64,000 nt of DNA. Source: Pikeienuella litoralis. GTDB lineage: Bacteria; Pseudomonadota; Alphaproteobacteria; Rhodobacterales; Rhodobacteraceae. The notes under the pieces were generated by a model. It saw nothing but the letters and a program-made list of their open reading frames with translations. It was not told the origin of the DNA and searched no databases. This document shows, piece after piece, positions 33,527 to 42,346 of this stretch. The stretch lies in NCBI RefSeq assembly GCF_037646705.1, contig NZ_JBBHER010000008.1, forward strand, positions 1 to 64,000. Reading direction: 5' to 3'. Numbering within the stretch: position 1 is the first letter of the stretch; each line of letters starts with the position of its first letter. The position numbers and the translations under genes were made by a program.

Positions 33527-35734
33527 ATGCGCGCCGTGAGTATAACTTCCGCCTTTCTCGCTCCCATGGCTTCACTCCTCCTCGTTGGCTCCGCCTATGC
33601 GCAGGATCGAAACGTGTATTTCGGGCAAACTCACCAGCACACGAGCTGGTCGCTCGACGCCTACATTCTTGGCAATACCGTGACCGGGCCCGAAGAGGCG
33701 TATCAGTACTCGATGGGGCGGGTGGTCAAGCATCCCGCGGGCTATGATGTGAAGATCCGGACGCCGCTCGATTTTCAGGGGGTCTCGGACCATGCGGAAT
33801 ATGTGGGCGTCATAAGGTTGGCGAACGACCCGAACTCGGCGCTCAGCAAACTGCCAGTAGCCGCCAAGCTCCGAGTGTCGAAAGACAACACCGTCATGGA
33901 CATATTCCAATGGATGGCCGGCAGCATCGCCCATGGCGAGCCGATCAAGGAATTGCTCGATCCCAAGGTCATGAATTCGGTCTGGGCGCATAACAATTCG
34001 ATCGCGGACAAGTATAACGCGCCCGGAAAGTTCACGACGTTCTGCGCCTATGAGTGGACAGCCATGCCGCAGAACCAGAACATGCATCGGAACGTGTTCT
34101 TCAAGGACTGCGCGAAAGTTCCCGAGGCGCCGTTCAGCGCGATTCAGTCCGACCATCCCGAGGATTTGTGGAACTGGATGGACGACCAGCGCAAAATCGG
34201 CAACGAAGCGCTGGCGATCTCGCACAACGCCAATCTCTCCAACGGCATCATGTTCCCGATCGATGTCGACAGCAAGAACAGGCCGATCGACGCGGCATGG
34301 GCTCAGCAACGGATGCTCAACGAACCGCTGACCGAGATCAAGCAGGCCAAGGGCGCATCCGAAACGCATCCGGTCCTGTCGCCGAACGATGAGTTCGCCA
34401 ACTTCGAGATCATGAATTATCTGATCGGTGTGGATAACAGCTTTTCAAAGATCTACGGGAGCTATGTCCGCGACGCCTACCAGAGCGGATTGGCGATGCA
34501 GGACGCGCGCGGATTCAATCCGTACAAAACCGGCGTCGTGGGCGGGGGCGACTCGCACAACACGGTCACGGCTTACGCCCAGTCGAACTTTTTCGGCGAC
34601 CATGGCGCCTCCGACGCGACGCCCGCGGTCCGGCTGTCCGGGGCCGTCGCATCCGGCATGGAAATCCTGAAAACGAGCACCTCGGGCCTGACCGCCGTCT
34701 GGGCGGAAGAGAACACCCGCGACTCGATCTTCTCCGCGATGCAGCGCCGGGAGGTGTACGGAACCAGCGGAACGCACATCAAGCTGCGCATGTTCGGGGG
34801 ATGGGGCTACGATCAGAACATCCTGTCGCAAGAGGATTGGGCCAAGGCCGCCTACGCCGGAGGGGTTCCGATGGGCGGCGACCTTCCCCCGGCTGAAGTC
34901 GCGGCCCCGTCGTTCGTCGTATGGGCTGTCAAGGATCCCGCGGACGGAAATCTCGATCGGATCCAGATCATCAAGGGATGGACCAGGGACGGACAGATCT
35001 TCGAGAAGATCTATGATGTCGCCTGGTCCGGCGCGCGGGCGCTCGACCCCTCCACGGGCAAACTTCCTCCGGTCGGCGACACCGTCGATATCACGAAGTC
35101 GACGTACAGGAACGACATCGGGGCGGTGGAGCTAAAGGCGCTCTGGACCGACCCGGATTTCGACGCGAGCAAGCACGCGTTCTATTACGCGCGCGTTCTT
35201 CAGATACCGACTCCCCGGTGGAGCACATATGATGCGGCCGCGCTCGGCATCACACCGCCCGGCGGCGTGCCGGCGGCGATCCAGGAACGGGCATGGGGCA
35301 CGCCGATCTGGTACACGCCAACGGCGGCTGAAGCGGCCAAAGCCAAGCCCGGCCTGACGGTCGCCGACCTGCTCAAGGATGGGGCGACGGCGCTCGACGA
35401 CGATGAGCTCAAGAAGCTTGTCTTCGGAAAGAACCTTACGGTCCGCAACACCGTGACCGGCCGGACGACCAACGTGCTGTTCGGCGTGAACGGGAAGCGC
35501 ATCGTCACGGAACTGGACGGCGAGCTGCCGAATGGCGGCGATCTGCTGGAGATAATGCACAGCGGCGTATCCAGCTCCTCGGCGAGCTACGAGATCAAGG
35601 ACGGGCGCATCGTGACGACCATCGAGGGCACGCCGTTCGATCTCACAATCTATCGCGCCAAGGACAAGCACATCGCGGCCCGCAGCAATGAGTTCGGCCA
35701 CGCCAACTACGAACTGGTGAAGGTGGCGAAGTGA
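33527..35734 (+). CDS. DUF3604 secreted protein, PHP-like metallohydrolase fold
   Basis: 735 residues. A Sec signal is likely cut after AYA (residue 25). The mature protein has PHP-type metal motifs: QTHQHTSW (His36, His38), GVSDHAEYVG, ISHNANLSNG and GGGDSHNTVT. These fit a periplasmic phosphoesterase-like enzyme, although the family's reaction is not established. The typical DUF3604 arrangement is complete, ending in a beta-rich C-domain. The ATG has AGGAG 6 nt upstream. A membrane PpiC and a HupE/UreJ-like protein follow on the same strand, and this trio appears to form one unit. Confidence 0.87.
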   Translation: MRAVSITSAFLAPMASLLLVGSAYAQDRNVYFGQTHQHTSWSLDAYILGNTVTGPEEAYQYSMGRVVKHPAGYDVKIRTPLDFQGVSDHAEYVGVIRLANDPNSALSKLPVAAKLRVSKDNTVMDIFQWMAGSIAHGEPIKELLDPKVMNSVWAHNNSIADKYNAPGKFTTFCAYEWTAMPQNQNMHRNVFFKDCAKVPEAPFSAIQSDHPEDLWNWMDDQRKIGNEALAISHNANLSNGIMFPIDVDSKNRPIDAAWAQQRMLNEPLTEIKQAKGASETHPVLSPNDEFANFEIMNYLIGVDNSFSKIYGSYVRDAYQSGLAMQDARGFNPYKTGVVGGGDSHNTVTAYAQSNFFGDHGASDATPAVRLSGAVASGMEILKTSTSGLTAVWAEENTRDSIFSAMQRREVYGTSGTHIKLRMFGGWGYDQNILSQEDWAKAAYAGGVPMGGDLPPAEVAAPSFVVWAVKDPADGNLDRIQIIKGWTRDGQIFEKIYDVAWSGARALDPSTGKLPPVGDTVDITKSTYRNDIGAVELKALWTDPDFDASKHAFYYARVLQIPTPRWSTYDAAALGITPPGGVPAAIQERAWGTPIWYTPTAAEAAKAKPGLTVADLLKDGATALDDDELKKLVFGKNLTVRNTVTGRTTNVLFGVNGKRIVTELDGELPNGGDLLEIMHSGVSSSSASYEIKDGRIVTTIEGTPFDLTIYRAKDKHIAARSNEFGHANYELVKVAK

Positions 35735-35764
35735 GTGAAGCATGGTGAGTGGACATCTCGCGGA

Positions 35765-36748
35765 ATGACGGAGCTTGAAGGCGGCCGCCCCGCCGCGCCG
35801 CGGCCTGCGGCGCCAGACGATCACGCGGCGGGGCGGCTCCGCAGGCTGCTGGCGGAGCCTCTTTTCCACTTCTGCGCCGTGGGCGTGATCGTGTTCGGCG
35901 CCTACTGGCTTCTTCAAGAAGAGCCGGAAGACGCGGCCTATGGGGAGAAGATCGAGATCAGCGCGGATGACGTCCGCCAGATCGCCGTCGCCTGGCTCGC
36001 TCAGGGGCGCCCGCCGCTGACCGAGGCGCAGCTGCGAAGCGTCATCGACCAGAAGATCGCCGATGAGATCCTGTTCCGCGAGGGGCTGGCCCTCGGCCTC
36101 GATCGCAATGATGAAATCATCAGACGCAGGGTCGTGCAGAAGATGGATTTCCTCGCCGCCGACATCGCCGCCTTGCAGGAGCCGGACAGAGCGGAGTTGC
36201 TGGAGTGGTTTTCTCAGAACGAAGACCGCTTCGCGCTTCCGCCTCGCGCAAGTTTCCGGCAGTTGTATTTTTCGCCCGACAAGCTCGGCGCCTCCGCGCG
36301 CGACGTCGCGGCGGCGGCGCTCGACACGATCGCGGGAAAGCCCATCGCTTCGCCTGAAGTGGAGGCGCTGACCGATTCATTCGTCCTGCGCCCTTATTAT
36401 AGCGACGCCGCTCCAGACCGAATTCTGAAGGAGTTCGGCCCGGTTTTCGCCGCGGAGGTGTTCAAGCTCGCGCCTGGCGGCTGGCGCGGCCCGGTTCAAT
36501 CAGGATACGGGTGGCACCTGGTCTGGATAGAGTCGATCGCGGCGGGCCGCGTTCCGGCCTTCGAGGAGGTCGAGGCCGACATCAGGTCGGCATGGATCGA
36601 CGCCCGGTATCAGGAAATCAAGCGCGCCGCGCTCGAAGAGATGCGTTCGCGCTATACCGTGAACGTGGTTCCCCTGGAGACGATCGACCTCAGAGACCTG
36701 AGGGACCCGGCGCAGGCGAGCGGCGCGGCGGAGCCGATCACGCAATGA
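35765..36748 (+). CDS. Membrane-anchored PpiC-type peptidyl-prolyl isomerase
   Basis: About 327 residues. An N-terminal cytoplasmic tail leads to one transmembrane helix (PLFHFCAVGVIVFGAYWLL). A periplasmic helical chaperone region is followed by a parvulin-like domain (PRASFRQLYFSP, FKLAPGGWRGPVQSGYGWHLVWIE). It probably folds exported partners such as the DUF3604 protein. I chose ATG 35765; a GTG at 35735, close after the DUF3604 stop, would add 10 residues, and neither has a strong ribosome binding site. The stop overlaps the next start (ATGA), so it is coupled to the HupE-like gene. Confidence 0.85.
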   Translation: MTELEGGRPAAPRPAAPDDHAAGRLRRLLAEPLFHFCAVGVIVFGAYWLLQEEPEDAAYGEKIEISADDVRQIAVAWLAQGRPPLTEAQLRSVIDQKIADEILFREGLALGLDRNDEIIRRRVVQKMDFLAADIAALQEPDRAELLEWFSQNEDRFALPPRASFRQLYFSPDKLGASARDVAAAALDTIAGKPIASPEVEALTDSFVLRPYYSDAAPDRILKEFGPVFAAEVFKLAPGGWRGPVQSGYGWHLVWIESIAAGRVPAFEEVEADIRSAWIDARYQEIKRAALEEMRSRYTVNVVPLETIDLRDLRDPAQASGAAEPITQ

Positions 36749-37764
36749 GCCGCGCGGCGCGAATTTGGCGCGCAGGCGCATGCCTGTTGGTCGCGCTGGC
36801 GATCTCGTTTCTCATGGCGCCCGGTCAGGTCTCGGCGCATGAAGTGAGGCCTGCGTATCTGCAGATCGATCAGATCGGAAAGGACCGCTTCAGCGTGCTC
36901 TGGCGCACGCCGGTCCTGTCAGGTCAGAGATTGCCTGTGCTGCCGCGCTTCTCAGACGGCGTAAAGGTGATCACCGGCCCGTCTGAACGCGAGCTTTCCG
37001 ACTCCCTGATCGAGCGCAGCATCATCGAATCCGATGGGGGGCTGTCCGGGCGGACGATCTCCTTTGTCGGCCTTCAGGCGACCATAACCGACGTTCTGGT
37101 CCGCGTGAAGTTTCAGGACGGGGCGATCAACACGCGATTTGTTCGCCCCTCGCAGCCATGGATCAAGATACAGGCTCAGGAAAACTGGTCGACGATCGCC
37201 AGATCGTTTGTCGTCGAGGGAATCGAGCACATTCTGTTCGGGTTCGATCACCTTCTCTTCGTCGCGGCCTTGATGCTGATCGTCCGAAATCTGCGTGTTC
37301 TGGTGAAGACGATCACCGCGTTCACGATCGCGCATTCGATAACCCTGACATTCGCCGCTCTGGAATGGATCGCGCTGCCCTCGGGCCCGGTCGAGATCAT
37401 GATCGCGTTCAGCATCGTCCTGATCGGCGCCGAGATCATCGCCAAGGAGAGGGGCCGGACCAGTCTGACCAGCGAAGCGCCGTGGGTCGTCGCATTTGCG
37501 TTTGGGTTGCTGCACGGATTCGGGTTTGCGGGCGCCCTGACGGAGCTTGGCCTGCCGCAAGGCGACATTCCCCTGGCGCTGTTTTGCTTCAACCTCGGCG
37601 TCGAGATCGGACAGTTGATGTTCGTCATCGTGGTCCTGACGGCGATCGCAGCGTTGCGCAGAATTGTAAAGGCGCCGCGAAAGGCGGTCGTCCCGTCAGG
37701 ATACGCCATCGGTATGGTCGCGACGTTCTGGGCTGTGGAGCGCGTTTTCTCGACCTTCGCGTGA
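36745..37764 (+). CDS. HupE/UreJ-like membrane protein
   Basis: 339 residues. The signal or anchor helix (ACLLVALAISFLMAPGQVSA) is followed by a periplasmic domain of about 140 residues beginning HEVRPAYLQID. Six or so helices then carry the family's His-rich motifs: GIEHILFGFDHLLFVAAL, IAHSITLTFAAL, FGLLHGFGFAGAL and FNLGVEIGQL. Relatives are annotated as nickel/cobalt-type transporters, but this long form with an N-terminal domain is not well characterised. Its position after a metal-dependent-looking DUF3604 protein suggests metal supply or export; this is inference. Confidence 0.85.
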   Translation: MSRAARIWRAGACLLVALAISFLMAPGQVSAHEVRPAYLQIDQIGKDRFSVLWRTPVLSGQRLPVLPRFSDGVKVITGPSERELSDSLIERSIIESDGGLSGRTISFVGLQATITDVLVRVKFQDGAINTRFVRPSQPWIKIQAQENWSTIARSFVVEGIEHILFGFDHLLFVAALMLIVRNLRVLVKTITAFTIAHSITLTFAALEWIALPSGPVEIMIAFSIVLIGAEIIAKERGRTSLTSEAPWVVAFAFGLLHGFGFAGALTELGLPQGDIPLALFCFNLGVEIGQLMFVIVVLTAIAALRRIVKAPRKAVVPSGYAIGMVATFWAVERVFSTFA

Positions 37765-37920
37765 GTCCGCGGGGAGCGAAGGCAGGCGACCGGATCAACC
37801 TGTCGGGCGCCCTGCTCCCCTGATCGTCCGCACGCGGAAGCCAGCTCTGTGCGGGGTGTGGTCCGCCACGCCGCGCCGCGCGATCGGGCGGCGGGCGTGG
37901 CCCGGGCTGGGGGAGAGGCG

Positions 37921-38125
37921 CTATCCTGAGAGGGATGTATCGAGGACCGTGGCCAGGCGTTCGCGGCCCAAGTCGTCGATCACAGTCAGGGCGCGGAACC
38001 GGCGCCCGCAGGACGGACCGCCGGAGCCGAAATCCAGAGACCATCGCTGGTTTGGCCTGTGCGGGACCGTCCCGGCGACATCTTGCTGACGATGCGGGGC
38101 GGCCTCGATCCTCGGCTTTCGGACC
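37921..38125 (-). pseudogene. IS3-family transposase (OrfB) remnant
   Basis: The minus-strand product contains PHRPNQRWSLDFGSGGPSCG and RRFRALTVIDDLGRERLATV-LDTSLSG. This is the start of the DDE integrase core of IS3-type OrfB (first Asp in WSLDF, second region VIDD). The frame ends at LSG, where the family continues RVARELD. Neither the N-terminal HTH region nor the final catalytic Glu is recognisable. It is an inactive scar in the gap between the HupE-like and YczE-like genes. Confidence 0.7.
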
Positions 38126-38527
38126 GTCCTCGCGGATTCCGTCGATGTGACGGGCGCTCTTCCCTCCGCAGGCGACGTCTTCATCGAGCCGCCGCCTTTA
38201 CGGTCAACGTCTTCAACGTCGGCGGCGCAGGCGCGAGCAAGAGCGAAGGCGTCGAAAAGCTGGCGGGTTCGCTTCGACCGCAGGCGCGCGCTCCTTCCGT
38301 CATCGCCCGTCTTGACGAGGGTCGGAAGACTGAACATCTCAGCTTGTCTCAGCGTCCGAATTTCGGGGGGCGGCTCACGCTTTCTCACCAAATATTGGGC
38401 TTGCCGCGCTCCCTCTAAACTGCCACAAACTCCAGTCTCTTAGCGCCTCCGTGTGGATTTCACCTTGAGTTTTCTTTCCGTTACGTCAGTTCCGAAACTC
38501 AGATGGAGTTCGCCAAGGGCTTTCACC
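38126..38527. other. Region without a recognisable gene, upstream of the YczE-like gene
   Basis: Open frames here give no recognisable protein. The sequence near 38380-38470 is somewhat A/T-rich and may hold the promoter of the following membrane-protein gene. No clear -10/-35 pair was identified. Confidence 0.35.
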
Positions 38528-39121
38528 ATGAAGCCGCCTTTGGCGTCGGTCGTGTTTCTCATACTTGGCCTGGTGATGTTCGGCCTGGGAGAGGCGCTTC
38601 TGGTCACCGCAGGCGTTGGCGTGAGCCCCTGGACGGTGTTCGCCCAAGGCGTCACCAACATAACAAATTGGAGTCTCGGATTTGCGACCTTTATCATCAG
38701 CGGATCCGTCCTCGTCTTGTGGATTCCACTCAGGCAGACGCCCGGAATAGGAACGATCCTCAACGCAGTCGTCATCGCGCTGGTGCTGGAGTTCGTGCTG
38801 CCGTTCCTGCCAAGATTCGAGACCTATGTCGCAAATGGCGCGATGGCTCTGACGGGGGTGTTCGTGACCGGATTCGGCGGGGCGATATACCTGATCGCGA
38901 ATCTGGGTCCCGGCCCCAGAGACGGCCTCATGATCGGGCTTCAGACGGTCACACGTCAGCCTATCGCGCTGGTGCGCATGTCGATCGAGTTGACGGTCGT
39001 CGCGATCGGCTGGGCCTTGGGCGGCACGCTTGGCCTGGGCACGGTGTTCTTCGCCTTGGGCATCGGGCCCGCGATGGCGATCGGGATGCGCATTCTACAA
39101 ATTCGGAGCGCCGCGCATTGA
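38528..39121 (+). CDS. YczE/YitT-like integral membrane protein
   Basis: 197 residues and five or so transmembrane helices. FLILGLVMFGLGEALLVTAG, VGVSPWTVFAQGV, ANLGPGPRDGLMIGLQ and RMSIELTVVAIGWALGG are characteristic of the YczE/YyaS family, whose transport role is unknown. I chose ATG 38528 (AAGGG 9 nt upstream); an in-frame GTG at 38453 would add 25 poorly conserved residues. The gene appears to stand alone beside an IS3 scar and guaB. Confidence 0.8.
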   Translation: MKPPLASVVFLILGLVMFGLGEALLVTAGVGVSPWTVFAQGVTNITNWSLGFATFIISGSVLVLWIPLRQTPGIGTILNAVVIALVLEFVLPFLPRFETYVANGAMALTGVFVTGFGGAIYLIANLGPGPRDGLMIGLQTVTRQPIALVRMSIELTVVAIGWALGGTLGLGTVFFALGIGPAMAIGMRILQIRSAAH

Positions 39122-39636
39122 GACCCGCCTACTGATCGAGCGGCTTGACGGGGCGCCGCCGATCGGAGATCGGGCGGAAAAAGGCGCCATCCACGCCATA
39201 TCTGTCGCTCGGGCGCCGCGCTGCGGGCGATGACGGGTGAGCAAACGGCGCTCTGGCGCGCGCGCATCGCCAGAGATTCGAGTCCCCCTTTGGCAACGCG
39301 ATCTCGAGCGCCCGGCTATCCTGGCGACGGCTCTCCTTCAAATAGCGTCCGTCTCTCGGGGCGCATTGGCCCCGAAGAGCCAATGGCGATGCGGTTCAGT
39401 TGCGCGCGGCGCGCCGCCGGGCCCTGACCATTGAGCGCCTTCGAGACATTCGGCCACGCCCGCAAGGCTGACCCCGGGAGGAGCCGCCGATGGAGGATCT
39501 ACTCGCCTACCGCATGGATCAAGCCTGTGCGTGTATCCGCATCGCACCCGGCGCAGGCGGTTGCGCCTGAAACACTCCGATACGTCAGATGCGATGACGT
39601 TCGGTGCGATTTCACCAAACGTCATATCATCCCCGC
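39122..39636. other. 515-nt intergenic region
   Basis: No recognisable gene on either strand. A hairpin lies at 39594-39625, next to the guaB stop, and a shorter inverted repeat CATTGGC/GCCAATG occurs at 39364-39385. The rest shows no known element. Confidence 0.4.
39594..39625 (-). terminator. Hairpin after guaB
   Basis: ATGACGTTCGGTG and CACCAAACGTCAT pair over 13 positions with one mismatch around a 6-nt loop. The hairpin begins 12 nt after the guaB stop. There is no T-run. Position suggests transcription termination. Confidence 0.5.
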
Positions 39637-41091
39637 CTATCCGACCCTGTAGTTCGGGCTTTCCCGGACGATCTGCACGTCATGGACGTGGCTCTCCGCC
39701 AACCCGGCGTTGGTGATCCGGACAAACTCGCACCCGGTCCGCATCTCGTCGATCGTGCGCGACCCGGTGTAGCCCATCGCCGCGCGAAGCCCGCCGACCA
39801 TCTGATGCAGAACGGCGCTGGCCGGGCCCTTGTAGGCCACCTGCCCCTCGATCCCTTCAGGCACCAGTTTGTGCGTCTCCGCCATCTGCTCCTGAAAATA
39901 CCGGTCGGCCGAGCCGCGCGCCATCGCGCCGACGCTGCCCATCCCGCGGTAGGATTTGTAGCTCCGGCCCTTGAAGAGGAAGACTTCGCCCGGCGCCTCG
40001 TCGGTCCCGGCGAGCATCGAGCCCACCATGGCGCAATTCGCCCCCGCCGCGATCGCCTTCGCGAGATCGCCGGAGAACTTGATCCCGCCATCGGCGATGA
40101 TCGTCGCCTCGCCTCCCGCCGCCGCCACGCAATCGGTCACCGCGGTGAGTTGCGGCACGCCGACGCCGGCGACCATCCGCGTCGTGCAGATCGAACCCGG
40201 GCCGATCCCGACCTTGACCGCGTCGGCGCCTGCGCCGATCAGCGCGCGCGTCGCCTCCGCCGTCGCGACATTGCCGGCGACGACCTGAACCGTGCTCGAG
40301 AGCCGCTTGACCCGCTCCACAGCCTCCGCCACCGATACGGAATGGCCATGAGCGGTGTCGATCACCAGAAGATCGACCTCCGCGTCGATCAGCGCCTCCG
40401 ACCGGGCGAATCCCTTGTCCCCCACCGTCGTGGCGGCCGCGACCCGAAGCCGCCCGAGATCGTCCTTGCAGGCGTGCGGATTCAGAACCGCCTTCTCCAT
40501 GTCCTTGACCGTCAGAAGCCCGACGCAGCGGCCCTGGCCATCCACCACCACCAGCTTTTCGATCCGCCGCTTCATCATCAGACGCCATGCGACCGCGCGA
40601 TCTTCGCCTTCGCGGATCGTGGCCAGATTCTCATGCGTCATCAGCGCGCTGACCGGCGCCGCGTCGTTCTCGGCGAACCGCATGTCGCGGTTGGTCAGAA
40701 TGCCGATCAACCGTCCGTCCGCGCCCACCACCGGAAAGCCGGTGATCTTGTAACGCTCCTGCAGCGCCTTCGCATCCGCCAGCGTCTGGTCGGGGCGGAG
40801 CGTGATGGGGTTGTAGACCACCCCGCTCTCGAAGCGCTTCACCCGGCGGACCTCTTCAGCCTGAACCATGAGATCGAGGTTGCGGTGAATGACGCCGATT
40901 CCCCCCGCCTGCGCCATCGTGATCGCCATGGCGCTTTCCGTCACCGTGTCCATCGCAGAGGAAAGCAGCGGAATATTGAGCCGGATCGATTTCGTCACAT
41001 GTGTCGAGACATCGGCCTCAGCCGGCAACACGTCGGAAGCGCCGGGAACCAGAAGAACGTCATCAAAGGTGAGCGCCTCGCGAATCTCCAT
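39637..41091 (-). CDS. guaB: IMP dehydrogenase
   Basis: 484 residues. It oxidises IMP to XMP with NAD, the committed step of GTP synthesis. The TIM barrel begins LTFDDVLLVPGASDVLP. Two CBS domains interrupt it at roughly residues 95-205 (PDQTLADAKALQERYKITGF, LMTHENLATIREGEDRAV). The catalytic Cys is in GSICTTRMVAGVG, and the flap/phosphate region YKSYRGMGSVGAM follows. I chose ATG 41091 because AGGAG lies 8 nt upstream. The 5' leader carries a long inverted repeat (41161-41216). Confidence 0.96.
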   Translation of the reverse strand: MEIREALTFDDVLLVPGASDVLPAEADVSTHVTKSIRLNIPLLSSAMDTVTESAMAITMAQAGGIGVIHRNLDLMVQAEEVRRVKRFESGVVYNPITLRPDQTLADAKALQERYKITGFPVVGADGRLIGILTNRDMRFAENDAAPVSALMTHENLATIREGEDRAVAWRLMMKRRIEKLVVVDGQGRCVGLLTVKDMEKAVLNPHACKDDLGRLRVAAATTVGDKGFARSEALIDAEVDLLVIDTAHGHSVSVAEAVERVKRLSSTVQVVAGNVATAEATRALIGAGADAVKVGIGPGSICTTRMVAGVGVPQLTAVTDCVAAAGGEATIIADGGIKFSGDLAKAIAAGANCAMVGSMLAGTDEAPGEVFLFKGRSYKSYRGMGSVGAMARGSADRYFQEQMAETHKLVPEGIEGQVAYKGPASAVLHQMVGGLRAAMGYTGSRTIDEMRTGCEFVRITNAGLAESHVHDVQIVRESPNYRVG

Positions 41092-41500
41092 GGAGAATCT
41101 CCTGAAAGGGTGCGGATGGCGGCGTCTTATTTCACCGCGGGCTCCGGATTGAAAGAGGCGCGCGGGCGCCAATCGCCGCATGCATTTATTGCAGTCACGA
41201 GAACTTGGCGCCCGCGGGCTTGGATGTGCGTTCCGTCACGTCCCGACCTCCGGTTGTATTGCTTAGTACGCTTTCAGCTTTACCCGCTCAATTTGACAAG
41301 ATAAGAGTTTAATCAATGTGGAGAGGACGTCGTGCGCAATGTACGGCTTATGCGGGCGCTAATGTAAATCATTCAACCTCCGGTAGTTACTTCCGGATGC
41401 GAATGTGGGGTGTATCGCTCGGTTCTTTGCTTGGATGCTCTTGCTTCCACATTGTGGATCGACATCCCGCCGAGCGGGATAGTATTATGGGGAATAAGAC
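41092..41500. promoter_or_regulatory. Divergent control region between guaB and the VPLPA-CTERM gene
   Basis: 409 nt without a gene. It contains the 12-bp inverted repeat near guaB and an A/T-rich middle (41260-41320) where promoters are likely. A small hairpin ATCCCGC-CGA-GCGGGAT at 41465-41481 lies just before the ribosome binding site of the VPLPA-CTERM gene. A TTGACA at 41293-41298 lacks a matching -10 box at normal spacing on the plus strand. Confidence 0.4.
41161..41216 (-). promoter_or_regulatory. 12-bp inverted repeat in the guaB leader
   Basis: CGCGGGCGCCAA (41161-41172) and TTGGCGCCCGCG (41205-41216) pair perfectly over 12 bp with a 32-nt loop, 70 nt upstream of the guaB start. If transcribed it would form a stable leader hairpin. 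It could equally be a DNA-binding site with two distant halves. Confidence 0.45.
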
Positions 41501-42187
41501 ATGAACATCAAGTCTCTTGCGGCTGCGGCCGTTCTGGCCGCTGCGGCCATGGTGGGTTCGGCCAGCGCGGCGACGCTCAACAGCTCGGTGACGACCACCG
41601 GCAAGTTCAACCTGAAGATCTATAACTTCGACGCCGGCGGAAGCGCCGCCAACGCGGCGGCCACCGTCGCGAATGTCGACGCGCAGGCGTCTGCGGGCAA
41701 ACTGGTCTTCAACGGCACGTACACCGGCAATCTCGACTTCTTCCTCGACACGCCGGGCGGCGCGCCGACGATCGCCGAGTTCCTCGCCACCAGCGGCGGC
41801 TCGTATGTCGGCTTCTCGAACGCCAACTTCAACAACCTGATCCTCAGCGAAGGCGCGGGAAGCAGCAGCCCGGTGTTCAGGACCACCACCTTCTTCGACT
41901 TCACCGCTGAGATCACGGACGGGCTGTACGGCACCGTCACTCACGACGACGGCATCTCGGTGCTCGACGATGGCGTGACCGTCGCCTCTTCGGCGCCGCC
42001 GACCACCGTCAAGGACACCGACTACGCGTTCAACGGCGGCGCGTTCCGCCTGATCTACGCCGCCGCCAATGGCGATCCGTCGGTTCTGAAGGTTGCGGCG
42101 GTTCCGCTGCCGGCGACGCTCTTCCTGATGCTTGGGGCGCTCGGCGGTCTCGGCGCGATGTCGCGCCGTCGGCGCGTCGCCGCCTGA
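41501..42187 (+). CDS. VPLPA-CTERM sorting-domain exported protein
   Basis: 228 residues. The Sec signal (LAAAAVLAAAAMVGSASA) is cleaved near residue 23. A Ser/Thr/Ala/Gly-rich low-complexity body follows. The C-terminal sorting signal has the VPLPA motif at AAVPLPATLFLMLGALGGLG, then a transmembrane segment and a basic tail (MSRRRRVAA). Such proteins are handled by an exosortase/XrtD-type system common in Rhodobacterales, and probably end at the surface or in exopolymer. No exosortase gene is in the window. Biological role is unknown. A strong intrinsic terminator follows. Confidence 0.88.
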   Translation: MNIKSLAAAAVLAAAAMVGSASAATLNSSVTTTGKFNLKIYNFDAGGSAANAAATVANVDAQASAGKLVFNGTYTGNLDFFLDTPGGAPTIAEFLATSGGSYVGFSNANFNNLILSEGAGSSSPVFRTTTFFDFTAEITDGLYGTVTHDDGISVLDDGVTVASSAPPTTVKDTDYAFNGGAFRLIYAAANGDPSVLKVAAVPLPATLFLMLGALGGLGAMSRRRRVAA

Positions 42188-42233
42188 CCGACGCCCAATC
42201 GAGCCGGCGCTCCAGCGTCGGCTCCGACATGAA

Positions 42234-42268
42234 AAACGCCGGCGTCTTCGACGCCGGCGTTTGCTTTT
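42234..42268 (+). terminator. Intrinsic terminator after the VPLPA-CTERM gene
   Basis: AAACGCCGGCGTC and GACGCCGGCGTTT form a perfect 13-bp stem with a TTC loop, followed by the T-rich TTGCTTTTCTTC. It begins 47 nt after the stop codon. Confidence 0.9.
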
Positions 42269-42346
42269 CTTCGCTCTTCGTATCACCGTCTCCATGCGCC
42301 GGGCGATTCCGTCAGGCTCTCAATCGCTGAAGAGGAGAGGCGCGCC

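Noticed and set aside
41293..41320. Plus-strand sigma-70 promoter from TTGACA
   Set aside because: No acceptable -10 hexamer lies 16-18 nt downstream.
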